Source: Cytophagaceae bacterium (GTDB taxonomy: Bacteria > Bacteroidota > Bacteroidia > Cytophagales > Spirosomataceae). From it: DNA of 64,000 nucleotides. The stretch's first letter is position 1. Each line of letters opens with the position of its first letter. Positions 54,013-61,259 of this stretch are shown piece by piece. Position numbers and translations under genes: made by a program. The stretch covers positions 18,434 to 82,433 of the forward strand of contig JAIXOL010000067.1 of assembly GCA_027486845.1 (NCBI GenBank). Reading direction: 5' to 3'. The notes under the pieces are model-generated. The model saw only the letters and a program-made list of their open reading frames with translations, had not been told where the DNA came from and did not search any database.

Positions 54013-57000
54013 ATGAAAATCAATATCAAAATATTACTCACCATATTCGTACTGACGGTCTTTCTTGTCAGCTCGTTTCTTCCTGCTCCGCTTGAAATTA
54101 TCAAAGTCGAAAAAGGAAGTCGTATTTCACTCATTGGTGGAAATCTTGGTTCACGGATGATAAACTACGATTATTTCGAGACAGAAATGCACGTGCGTTA
54201 CCCCGAAAATTCGTTGGTAATTCGCAATATGTGTGACGGTGGCGACACTCCAGGGTTTCGTCCGCATGCTAGTCGAAATCTGCCATGGGCATTTGCAGGA
54301 GCAGAAAAATTTCAAACTGAATATGCCAAAAATTCAGGCAGCGAAGGTCACTTTGATTATCCCGACCAATGGCTTACTCGCCTAAAAACTGACGTAATTA
54401 TTGCATTTTTTGGTTTTAGCGAATCATTTCAAGGCAAAGCAGGTTTAGCAAATTTCAAAGCCGAATTGGATGCTTTTATTAAATATACTTTGAATCAAAA
54501 GTATAATGGTGTTTCTGCTCCCAAGCTTGCCATTGTTTCGCCTATTGCTTTTGAAGATTTAACCAGCAAATATGATTTACCAAATGGTATAAAAGAAAAC
54601 GAAAATCTATTGCTTTACACCAACGCCATGCGTGAAGTTTCGGCAGCAAATAAAGTATTGTTTGTCGATGCTTTTACACCTTCAAAAGCTTGGTATGCCA
54701 ATACAGAAGAAGCTTTGACGATTGACGGCTCACAACTAAACGATGAAGGTTATAAAAAGCTTGGTCTTTTACTTTCTGATAAAATTTTTGGTAAAATTTC
54801 TGCTAAAGCTGAGTCAAAACGAGCATTGATTCATGCCGCTGTCATTGAAAAAAACTGGATGTGGCACAATGATTTCAAAATTCCGAATGGTGTTCATGCT
54901 TACGGTCGTCGATATAATCCTTTTGGGCCAGATAATTACCCCGCTGAAATCGAAAAGATTCGCCAAATGACTGATATTCGTGATAATGCCATTTGGTTAG
55001 CGGCTGCAAAAGGTGAAAAAATGGACGTTGCTGCTGCAGATAAAAACACTCGAAGTCTGCCATCGGTAACTACCAATTTCAATCCAGAAAAAAATGGTAG
55101 CCTCGAATATTTATATGGACAAGATGCCCTCAATAAGCTAAAAGTACCTGCAGGTTATAAAATTGAACTTTTTGCTTCCGAAAAAGAATTTAATGACTTG
55201 GCAAATCCAGTACAAATGTCGTTCGATAATAAAGGGCGTTTGTGGGTGGCTACGATGCCGAGTTATCCGCATTATAAACCGGGTGATGCCAAACCAAATG
55301 ATAAAATTTTGATTTTGGAAGATACCAATAATGATGGAAAAGCCGACAAACAAACGATTTTTGTTGAAGGTTTGCATTTGCCATTGGGTTTTGAAATTGC
55401 TCCCGAAGGCGTATATGTTTCTCAAGGAACAAATCTTAAACTTTTCACCGATACCAATGGCGATGACAAAGCCGATAAAGTAGAAATCTTGCTAAGTGGC
55501 TTCGATGACCACGATACTCACCACAATAATAGTGCATTTTGTGCCGACCCATCAGGTGCGATTTATGGCGGGGAAGGTGTTTTCTTGCATACTAACGTCG
55601 AAACTCCTTACGGAACTGTTCGTGCTACCAATGGTGGTTTTTATAGGTATTCTCCGCAATTACACAAGCTCGAACGTACTGCTCAATTATCAATTCCAAA
55701 CCCTTGGGGAATTGCCTTTGATGATTGGGGACAACCATTTTTTGCCGAAACTTCAAGCCCAGATGTACGTTGGATGATGCCCGGAACGGTGCTTCCACGT
55801 TATGGCGAAGCTACGCACAAGGGCGTACAATTAATAGAAAAAGACCACATGGTTCGTCCAACGTCGGGACTTGAGTTTTTATGGAGTCGCCACTTTCCTG
55901 ATGAAGTTCAAGGTGATATGCTAATCAATAATACCATTGGATTTTTAGGCACAAAACAACATTCGATAAAAGATGATGGCACTGGGTTTAAAACCAAACA
56001 CCGTCAAGATTTAATAGTTAGCGAGGACCGAAATTTTCGTCCAGTTGATATGGAAATAGCTCCTGATGGTTCGCTTTATGTCATTGATTGGCATAATATT
56101 CTAATCGGACACATGCAACACAATGCACGTGATCCATTGCGTGACCACGTACATGGGCGTGTATATCGTGTTACGTACCCATCACGACCACTATTAACTC
56201 CAGCAAAGATTGATGGTGCAAGCGTAGAAACTTTGCTCGATAATTTGAAACTGCCCGAATATCGTACTCGTTACCGTACACGTAGAGAGTTACGAGGAAG
56301 AAATGCTGCCGAAGTTTTACCAAAAATCACAAAATGGGTTGCTAGTTTAGACAAAAACGACCCTCGCTACGAACACAATGTGTTGGAGGCTCTTTGGGTA
56401 ACTTGGGGTTTGAATAAAGTTGACCAAAAACTACTTCGCCAAATGCTCAAAGCCAAAGATTATCACGCAAGAGCGGCAGCGGTAGAGGTTTTACGTTTTG
56501 TGGGGCATCAAGTAACTGACCAAGCGGCATTATTGATGCAAGCTGTAGGAGACGAAAATAGTCGAGTGCGGTTAGATGCCATCGTGGCGACTTCCTGGAT
56601 TGGTAAAGAAAAAGGCTTACCGATTTTAGTAGAAGCCCAAAAAAAACCAATGGATGATTGGATGATTCATGCCCACGAAACGGCCGTTGCTCACCTAAAA
56701 GGCGAGAATGTAAGAAAGAAAAAAGAAGCAGAAGTGGCCTCTGTTTTAAAAGGTGAAGACTTAGTGCTTTTCAAATTAGGCAAAACTATTTACTCCAAAG
56801 AAGGCTATTGCACAACTTGTCATCAATCAAACGGTGAAGGTCTTTCGGCTTCTGGATTTCCGCCATTAGCAGGGACGAAATGGGTAACAGGCAATGAAGA
56901 CCGAGCTATCAAAATTGTACTAAAAGGCTTACTTGGACAAATAGATGTAAACGGTAAAACTTATCCCGGACAAGTACCAATGACACCGTTCGAAGGCTTA

Positions 57001-57168
57001 CTCAACGATAAAGAAGTAGCGGCAGTGTTGACTTATGTTAGAAATTCGTTTGGCAATAAAGCATCGGTAATTTCGCCCGAAAAGGTGAAAATTGTGCGTG
57101 CTTCGGTAGCCAATCAGAAAGATATTTATAATGTCTCAAAATTGCTTTTAGAGCATCCATTGGAGTAG
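54013..57168 (+). CDS. PVC-type heme-binding CxxCH protein with SGNH and propeller domains
   Basis: A 1051-residue exported protein. After the signal anchor (about 5-25), an SGNH/GDSL-hydrolase-like domain covers about 30-270 (SLIGGNLGSRM at the start). Next come a six-bladed propeller related to PQQ/glucose dehydrogenases (about 370-720, with GYKIELFASE, NDGKADKQTIF and GPSLYVIDWHN-like repeats), a HEAT-like helical region (about 740-900) and a cytochrome c domain with heme motif CTTCH (933-937). Such fusions are frequent in Planctomycetes and some Bacteroidota; they probably oxidise sugars in the periplasm. Substrate unknown. Confidence 0.88.
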   Translation: MKINIKILLTIFVLTVFLVSSFLPAPLEIIKVEKGSRISLIGGNLGSRMINYDYFETEMHVRYPENSLVIRNMCDGGDTPGFRPHASRNLPWAFAGAEKFQTEYAKNSGSEGHFDYPDQWLTRLKTDVIIAFFGFSESFQGKAGLANFKAELDAFIKYTLNQKYNGVSAPKLAIVSPIAFEDLTSKYDLPNGIKENENLLLYTNAMREVSAANKVLFVDAFTPSKAWYANTEEALTIDGSQLNDEGYKKLGLLLSDKIFGKISAKAESKRALIHAAVIEKNWMWHNDFKIPNGVHAYGRRYNPFGPDNYPAEIEKIRQMTDIRDNAIWLAAAKGEKMDVAAADKNTRSLPSVTTNFNPEKNGSLEYLYGQDALNKLKVPAGYKIELFASEKEFNDLANPVQMSFDNKGRLWVATMPSYPHYKPGDAKPNDKILILEDTNNDGKADKQTIFVEGLHLPLGFEIAPEGVYVSQGTNLKLFTDTNGDDKADKVEILLSGFDDHDTHHNNSAFCADPSGAIYGGEGVFLHTNVETPYGTVRATNGGFYRYSPQLHKLERTAQLSIPNPWGIAFDDWGQPFFAETSSPDVRWMMPGTVLPRYGEATHKGVQLIEKDHMVRPTSGLEFLWSRHFPDEVQGDMLINNTIGFLGTKQHSIKDDGTGFKTKHRQDLIVSEDRNFRPVDMEIAPDGSLYVIDWHNILIGHMQHNARDPLRDHVHGRVYRVTYPSRPLLTPAKIDGASVETLLDNLKLPEYRTRYRTRRELRGRNAAEVLPKITKWVASLDKNDPRYEHNVLEALWVTWGLNKVDQKLLRQMLKAKDYHARAAAVEVLRFVGHQVTDQAALLMQAVGDENSRVRLDAIVATSWIGKEKGLPILVEAQKKPMDDWMIHAHETAVAHLKGENVRKKKEAEVASVLKGEDLVLFKLGKTIYSKEGYCTTCHQSNGEGLSASGFPPLAGTKWVTGNEDRAIKIVLKGLLGQIDVNGKTYPGQVPMTPFEGLLNDKEVAAVLTYVRNSFGNKASVISPEKVKIVRASVANQKDIYNVSKLLLEHPLE

Positions 57169-57191
57169 AATGAAATACCAATGTTTTTTTG

Positions 57192-57225
57192 TGTCATACC
57201 AAAATGTTTGGTATGACATTTTTTT
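57192..57225 (+). terminator. Terminator after the heme-binding protein gene
   Basis: A perfect 12-bp inverted repeat (57192-57203 and 57207-57218) with loop ATG, followed by seven T residues. It marks the left border of the accessory island. Confidence 0.85.
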
Positions 57226-57279
57226 GTGCCTAAAAATGTATAAAAAAGTTTGGGAAAACTTGTAAAAATGAATTTTATT

Positions 57280-57292
57280 GACAATTTTTGTC
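57280..57292. promoter_or_regulatory. Candidate operator of the HTH regulator
   Basis: GACAA-TTT-TTGTC, a small palindrome 23 nt before the ATG of the HTH gene. Confidence 0.35.
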
Positions 57293-57314
57293 CAAAATGT
57301 AATCTCCAAAATTC

Positions 57315-57650
57315 ATGGATGCTATAAAAAAGACGTTTGGCGAAGTAATACGGCAGCACCGTGAACAGCAAAATTTACCTTTGCGGAAAGTAGCGGCTCA
57401 CTTAGATATTGATACCAGTACGCTTGCCAAATTTGAGAAAAACCTTCGGCACCCCAACCGTGAGCATATCACGAAATTGGCCGAGCTATTTGCCTTAGAT
57501 GAACAAGAACTCTTGGTGCTTTATCTCTCCGACCGAGTTGCCTATGACCTCGTTGGCGAAACTAACTCTGAGGAAGTGCTGAGAGTTGCCGAAGAAAAAA
57601 TTAAATACATACGCTCTAAAAATACCGTGCAGGGAGTTTTAGGGTTTTAA
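57315..57650 (+). CDS. XRE-family helix-turn-helix regulator
   Basis: A 111-residue protein with an N-terminal HTH_3 domain (about 9-63): FGEVIRQHREQQNLPLRKVAAHLDIDTSTLAKFEKN region with the recognition helix DTSTLAKFEK. The C-terminal half is helical (VLRVAEEKIKYIRSK) and may dimerise. Similar small regulators lie next to restriction-modification genes in other Bacteroidota, but no methyltransferase is present. It is 11 nt before the vapB-like gene and may control the whole following unit. Confidence 0.85.
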   Translation: MDAIKKTFGEVIRQHREQQNLPLRKVAAHLDIDTSTLAKFEKNLRHPNREHITKLAELFALDEQELLVLYLSDRVAYDLVGETNSEEVLRVAEEKIKYIRSKNTVQGVLGF

Positions 57651-57661
57651 AAAATAAGCTT

Positions 57662-57886
57662 ATGTATACGGCTATTAATGGTATTTACGAAAACGGGCAA
57701 TTTGTTTTGACCGAAACTCCTCCGACTAGCAAAAAAACAAAAGTAGTAATCATGTTTATGGAGGAAGTAGAAACTTTACCTAAAAATAAGAAAAAAGGTG
57801 TAAAATTGGGGAGTTTGGCTGGAAAAGACTACAATATACCCGACGATTTTAATGAACCTTTAGATGATTTAAAAGACTACATGTAA
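57662..57886 (+). CDS. VapB-like antitoxin
   Basis: The 74-residue protein starts MYTAINGIYENGQFVLTETPP, a form typical of small antitoxins (DUF2281/AF2212-like) that precede PIN-domain toxins. The C-terminal part is acidic and probably binds the toxin. Its stop overlaps the start of the PIN gene (TAATG), as in most vapBC operons. It would neutralise the toxin and, with it, repress the operon. Confidence 0.8.
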   Translation: MYTAINGIYENGQFVLTETPPTSKKTKVVIMFMEEVETLPKNKKKGVKLGSLAGKDYNIPDDFNEPLDDLKDYM

Positions 57887-58280
57887 TGGACTTTATTATT
57901 GATACTCAAATTCTCATTTGGTCGGTTATATCTCCAAATAAGTTATCTTCTAAAGTACGAGAGATTTTAGAAAACAATAATATTGGTGTTAGTCAGATAA
58001 GTCTTTACGAAATAGCCATCAAACAGAAAATCGGTAAGCTTTCAGAATTGGATTTATCAATAAGTGATTTGATAAATTGTTTGTTGAAAGATGGTTTTGA
58101 GATTTTAAGTTTGAAAAATTCTCATATTGAAGCTTATGAAAGAATACAGTTAATAGATACCCACCGAGACCCATTTGACCGTTTATTGCTTGCAACTTCT
58201 TGAGTGAGAATATTCCAATCATTTCTGCCGATGAGAAATTTAAAGGATATTCTTCTCAGATTCAATTGATTGAAAATTGA
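57886..58280 (+). pseudogene. VapC-like PIN toxin with a frameshift near the C-terminus
   Basis: The first 105 residues form a PIN domain: DTQILIWSV (first acidic residue), SLYEIAIKQKIGKL and HRDPFDRLLLATS. Then a stop (58201-58203) cuts the frame. In the +1 frame the missing end follows at once: LSENIPIISADEKFKGYSSQ and QLIEN with a stop at 58278-58280, a full match to the usual VapC tail. A one-base loss in a T run at about 58197-58200 explains it. The truncated toxin lacks the last acidic residue region (SADEKF), so it is probably inactive, unless frameshifting occurs. Confidence 0.85.
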
Positions 58281-58353
58281 TTATTTAACTTTAACTAAAT
58301 ATTTATACTCTAAAATATGAAACATGTTCTAGAGCTTTAAATCAAAACTTATA

Positions 58354-58863
58354 ATGAAACTTCGTTATCAATTATTCCCAAGGTCATTTGGGACTTCAGA
58401 TAGAGTAAAAGATGTCATCACTTGTTTTGAGTTGAAACACTCTCTGATAGACTCTCATAAATTTAATCTGAGTAGTAATGAGGTATTGGAAATTGTAAGA
58501 GAAGATTTAGAAAAAATTAACTTTAAAATTGAAAAGAGTAAAAGCAGAGATGATAAAATCAAGGTCCCTGTTCTTTTTGGATTAAATAATAGAATTGATA
58601 AATTTTTTGATGCTGATGGAATAAGTGATGATTTTAAAATAATACTCGAAGTTGAAGCAGGAAGAGCATATCGAAATAATCAGTTTTTGAAAGACATTTT
58701 TCAAGCTTGTATGATGCCTACAGTAGAGTATCTTATTCTTGCAGTAAGAAATACATATGCGGGTACAGATGATTTTGAGAGCATATTTGCATTTATAGAA
58801 ACACTATATATCAATGGTAGATTACAGTTACCATTGAAGGGCATTGTATTAATTGGCTATTGA
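58354..58863 (+). CDS. Conserved protein, possibly PD-(D/E)XK nuclease-like
   Basis: A 169-residue protein. The central part DADGISDDFKIILEVEAGRA (about 88-107) then NNQFLKDIFQACMM and YLILAVRNTY, followed by FIETLYINGRLQLPLKGIVLIGY at the end, matches a pattern I remember from uncharacterised proteins in many bacteria. The Asp...Glu-x-Glu arrangement between beta strands resembles a nuclease core, but the usual Lys is not seen. Function is unknown; a role in defence is only a guess from its island context. Confidence 0.6.
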   Translation: MKLRYQLFPRSFGTSDRVKDVITCFELKHSLIDSHKFNLSSNEVLEIVREDLEKINFKIEKSKSRDDKIKVPVLFGLNNRIDKFFDADGISDDFKIILEVEAGRAYRNNQFLKDIFQACMMPTVEYLILAVRNTYAGTDDFESIFAFIETLYINGRLQLPLKGIVLIGY

Positions 58864-58893
58864 GAAAACTACACACTAAACTGTTTTAAAACT

Positions 58894-59277
58894 ATGGTTG
58901 AAGAAGTAAAATTAAGTTTTAAAGGTCTGCCAAATCGTTTTACGATAGGGGGATTGGTTGAATTTATTATATCATACGATAATCTATATCAGGCTCTATG
59001 CTACAAATCCAAAACAACTCAAATTAACGAGGGTTTTAATGAAGATGACTATTTTTGGTTTAAAGATACTTTGAAAAAACTTGATTATCATTTTCAAGGG
59101 TATAGCTTTACAAATTATTTACTTGAGTTAAATAGCATAGATAAAAATACTTATTCATGTGAAGTTGTATTACCATTTTCTAAGCTGAGTATTAAGGATA
59201 TAATGGTCAAAGATGTATCAAAATTACTGATTGAAAAAAATGATTTAAATGAGAATTGTCTTAAAATCCTAAATTGA
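58894..59277 (+). CDS. Hypothetical protein
   Basis: A 127-residue acidic protein (start MVEEVKLSFKGLPNRF) with no motif I recognise, no signal peptide and no membrane segment. It begins 30 nt after the previous gene on the same strand, so the two may be one unit. Very AT-rich, like the rest of the island. Confidence 0.55.
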   Translation: MVEEVKLSFKGLPNRFTIGGLVEFIISYDNLYQALCYKSKTTQINEGFNEDDYFWFKDTLKKLDYHFQGYSFTNYLLELNSIDKNTYSCEVVLPFSKLSIKDIMVKDVSKLLIEKNDLNENCLKILN

Positions 59278-59316
59278 ACGGAACAACTGTGAGATATGTG
59301 AAATATGTTAAGATAA

Positions 59317-60000
59317 AGAAACTATGCCTCAGTTTTTGGTGATATTTTTCAGTGTTTAGATAGAGATTTGGCAGGTTTTTCTACTTACCAGAGCGAAGCC
59401 GATGCCAAATTGAGCAAACATGACCGTGAAAAGCAATATACGTATGCCAAAAATGTAATTCAGTATAATATCAATTGGCTCAATTTGGACGAAAACACTA
59501 AGCAAGTTCGTTATCGTGACGAACTCACCGAAGGCTATAATATAACACCCAATTTTTTCATTAGTGCATTTGTGAAAGATAACCTTGATTTTAGAGAAAA
59601 TGGTCTGAATTTTAAAGAAAATTTCAAGGGAAATAATCATTTTACCAACCGACTTTTTGATAGAGATACCTTGATTTTGCGAGCCTATAATATCAATTTT
59701 TTGTATGTGCTTTCGGCCTATATTCAAAATAGCAATAGTCAAAAAGAGACTTTCAAGAAGCATACACGCAAGCAATTTAGGACTGAATTAGTCCAGTATT
59801 TGAATAAAAACTTTGAGTTTCGAAAAATCGTTTCTGATGATATTGAGCAATTTGTAGAGCAGAATTTTAGAAAGTTGCAGGGCAAAATTTATCGCCCATC
59901 GGGTTGGAAAAATGAACTGTTGATAGCGGTGGAAAAAGGAACAAGTGCATATGAAGATTTCGAGAATTATAAAATTGAATCTTACGATTTAAGTATTTGA
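59317..60000 (+). pseudogene. 5'-truncated gene of unknown family
   Basis: An open frame of about 227 codons runs from a stop at 59314-59316 to 60000, but has no good start; only a TTG at 59368 is usable, although the sequence before it (NYASVFGDIFQCLDRDL) reads as normal protein. The rest is helical and Asn/Lys/Phe-rich, with NFFISAFVKDNLDF, RAYNINFLYVLSAYIQNS and KNELLIAVEKGTSAYEDFENY. It looks like the C-terminal part of a larger protein whose beginning was lost. I could not name the family; a restriction or DNA-processing protein is possible. Confidence 0.6.
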
Positions 60001-60027
60001 TAAGGTATATTTCTCAGCTTTTTTGCC

Positions 60028-60035
60028 TAATTTTG
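60028..60035 (+). promoter_or_regulatory. Candidate -7 box of the FKBP genes
   Basis: TAATTTTG matches TAnnTTTG, 31 nt before the ATG at 60067; no -33 element at the usual distance. Confidence 0.45.
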
Positions 60036-60066
60036 AACTTTCTAAGCAATCACTAAACTCAATTAT

Positions 60067-60510
60067 ATGCGTAAAATTTATTTATTCCTTGCGATTTTGG
60101 CGGTGGCAATCACAGCTTGTCAGAAAGATGGTATTCCAGAAGATGATCAAATAACTAGCTATGTTACGAGCAAAAAACTGACTGTTACCGAAAAAACAGC
60201 TTCGGGTTTGCGTTATATTGTCACGAAAGCCAATCCAACGGGAGCAGCTTTGAAAGCAGGGCAAAACATCAATGTAAATTATGCAGGAACACTTTTATCA
60301 GGAAAATCATTTGATTCAGGAAACTTCAGTTTTGTATTGGGTGGAGGTCGTGTGATTGCTGGTTTTGATGAAGGTATTGCTAAAATGAAAGTAGGCGAGA
60401 AAGCAACGCTTATATTTCCTTCAACTTTGGGTTATGGTTCGTCGGGCTCTGGGCCAATTCCTGCAAATTCGCCTTTGGTTTTTGATATAGAAGTAGTTTC
60501 GGCAAGGTAA
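60067..60510 (+). CDS. FKBP-type peptidyl-prolyl isomerase, lipoprotein
   Basis: A 147-residue protein with a lipoprotein signal (AVAITA-C, Cys18) and a single FKBP domain (about 50-147): VNYAGTLLSGKSFDSG, VIAGFDEGIAKMKVGEKATLIFPS and LGYGSSGSGPIPANSPLVFDIEV. It would speed proline isomerisation of exported proteins at the cell envelope. The next gene is a close paralogue, giving a tandem pair. Confidence 0.93.
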   Translation: MRKIYLFLAILAVAITACQKDGIPEDDQITSYVTSKKLTVTEKTASGLRYIVTKANPTGAALKAGQNINVNYAGTLLSGKSFDSGNFSFVLGGGRVIAGFDEGIAKMKVGEKATLIFPSTLGYGSSGSGPIPANSPLVFDIEVVSAR

Positions 60511-60574
60511 TATAAGGTCTATGCGAACGCTTAGACTAAATACTCAAATCAGTTTTAATTTAAATTCAATAATA

Positions 60575-60985
60575 ATGGCAACATACGGAAAAGATGGCTT
60601 TTCGGGTACGGAAGACGAGCAAATAGAAAATTATATCAATAGTAAAAACTTGGCTATCACCGAGAAAACTTCCTCGGGTTTACGCTTTATTCTGACTTCA
60701 CCAAATGAAGCAGGGGCTGCATTAGTAGCAAGACAAAATGTTACGGTAAAATATGCTGGAAGACTCCTATCCGATGAGCAATTCGATGAAGGTACTTTCA
60801 GTTTTATTCTGGGCGTTGGGCAAGTAGTCGGTGGTTTCGACGAAGGTATTGCCAAATTGAAAGTAGGCGAAAAAGGCACAATTATTTTTCCTTCGTCGTT
60901 GGGTTATGGCTCACGTGGAGCAGGTAGAGATATTCCAGGATATTCTCCTTTGGTTTTCGATATCGAAATTGTTTCGGCAAGATAA
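60575..60985 (+). CDS. FKBP-type peptidyl-prolyl isomerase, probably cytoplasmic
   Basis: The start at 60575 (MATYGKDGFSGTEDEQIENY) is chosen because the upstream part of the frame looks non-coding. The 136-residue protein is very similar to the previous FKBP (VKYAGRLLSDEQFDEG, VVGGFDEGIAKLKVGEKGTIIFPSS split by one residue, LGYGSRGAGRDIPGYSPL) but has no signal peptide. The pair arose by duplication, with the second copy having lost (or never had) the export signal, so one may act outside and one inside. Confidence 0.88.
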   Translation: MATYGKDGFSGTEDEQIENYINSKNLAITEKTSSGLRFILTSPNEAGAALVARQNVTVKYAGRLLSDEQFDEGTFSFILGVGQVVGGFDEGIAKLKVGEKGTIIFPSSLGYGSRGAGRDIPGYSPLVFDIEIVSAR

Positions 60986-61008
60986 ACTAAACTTGATTGT
61001 TCGAATAG

Positions 61009-61035
61009 AGGTCTGTACATTTATTGTACAGACCT
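61009..61035 (+). terminator. Terminator after the FKBP pair
   Basis: An 11-bp perfect inverted repeat (61009-61019 and 61025-61035) followed by a short T stretch. Confidence 0.7.
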
Positions 61036-61259
61036 TTATGCATTTTTGGGGTGATAATATTTTTTTGAATAAGAAGATAAAATTTGCTCAATGGAGATAA
61101 AAACTTAGTAAATGTAATAATTTTAAGTTTTTTTGTAAGAATATGGCTTTTATATCAATTATTATTATCTTTATTAAATTTATTTAATAAATGCTTATTC
61201 AAAGCAATTTTATTGAAATTTTGTTCAATATTCTATTCGATATAAACTATTCCTAACCG

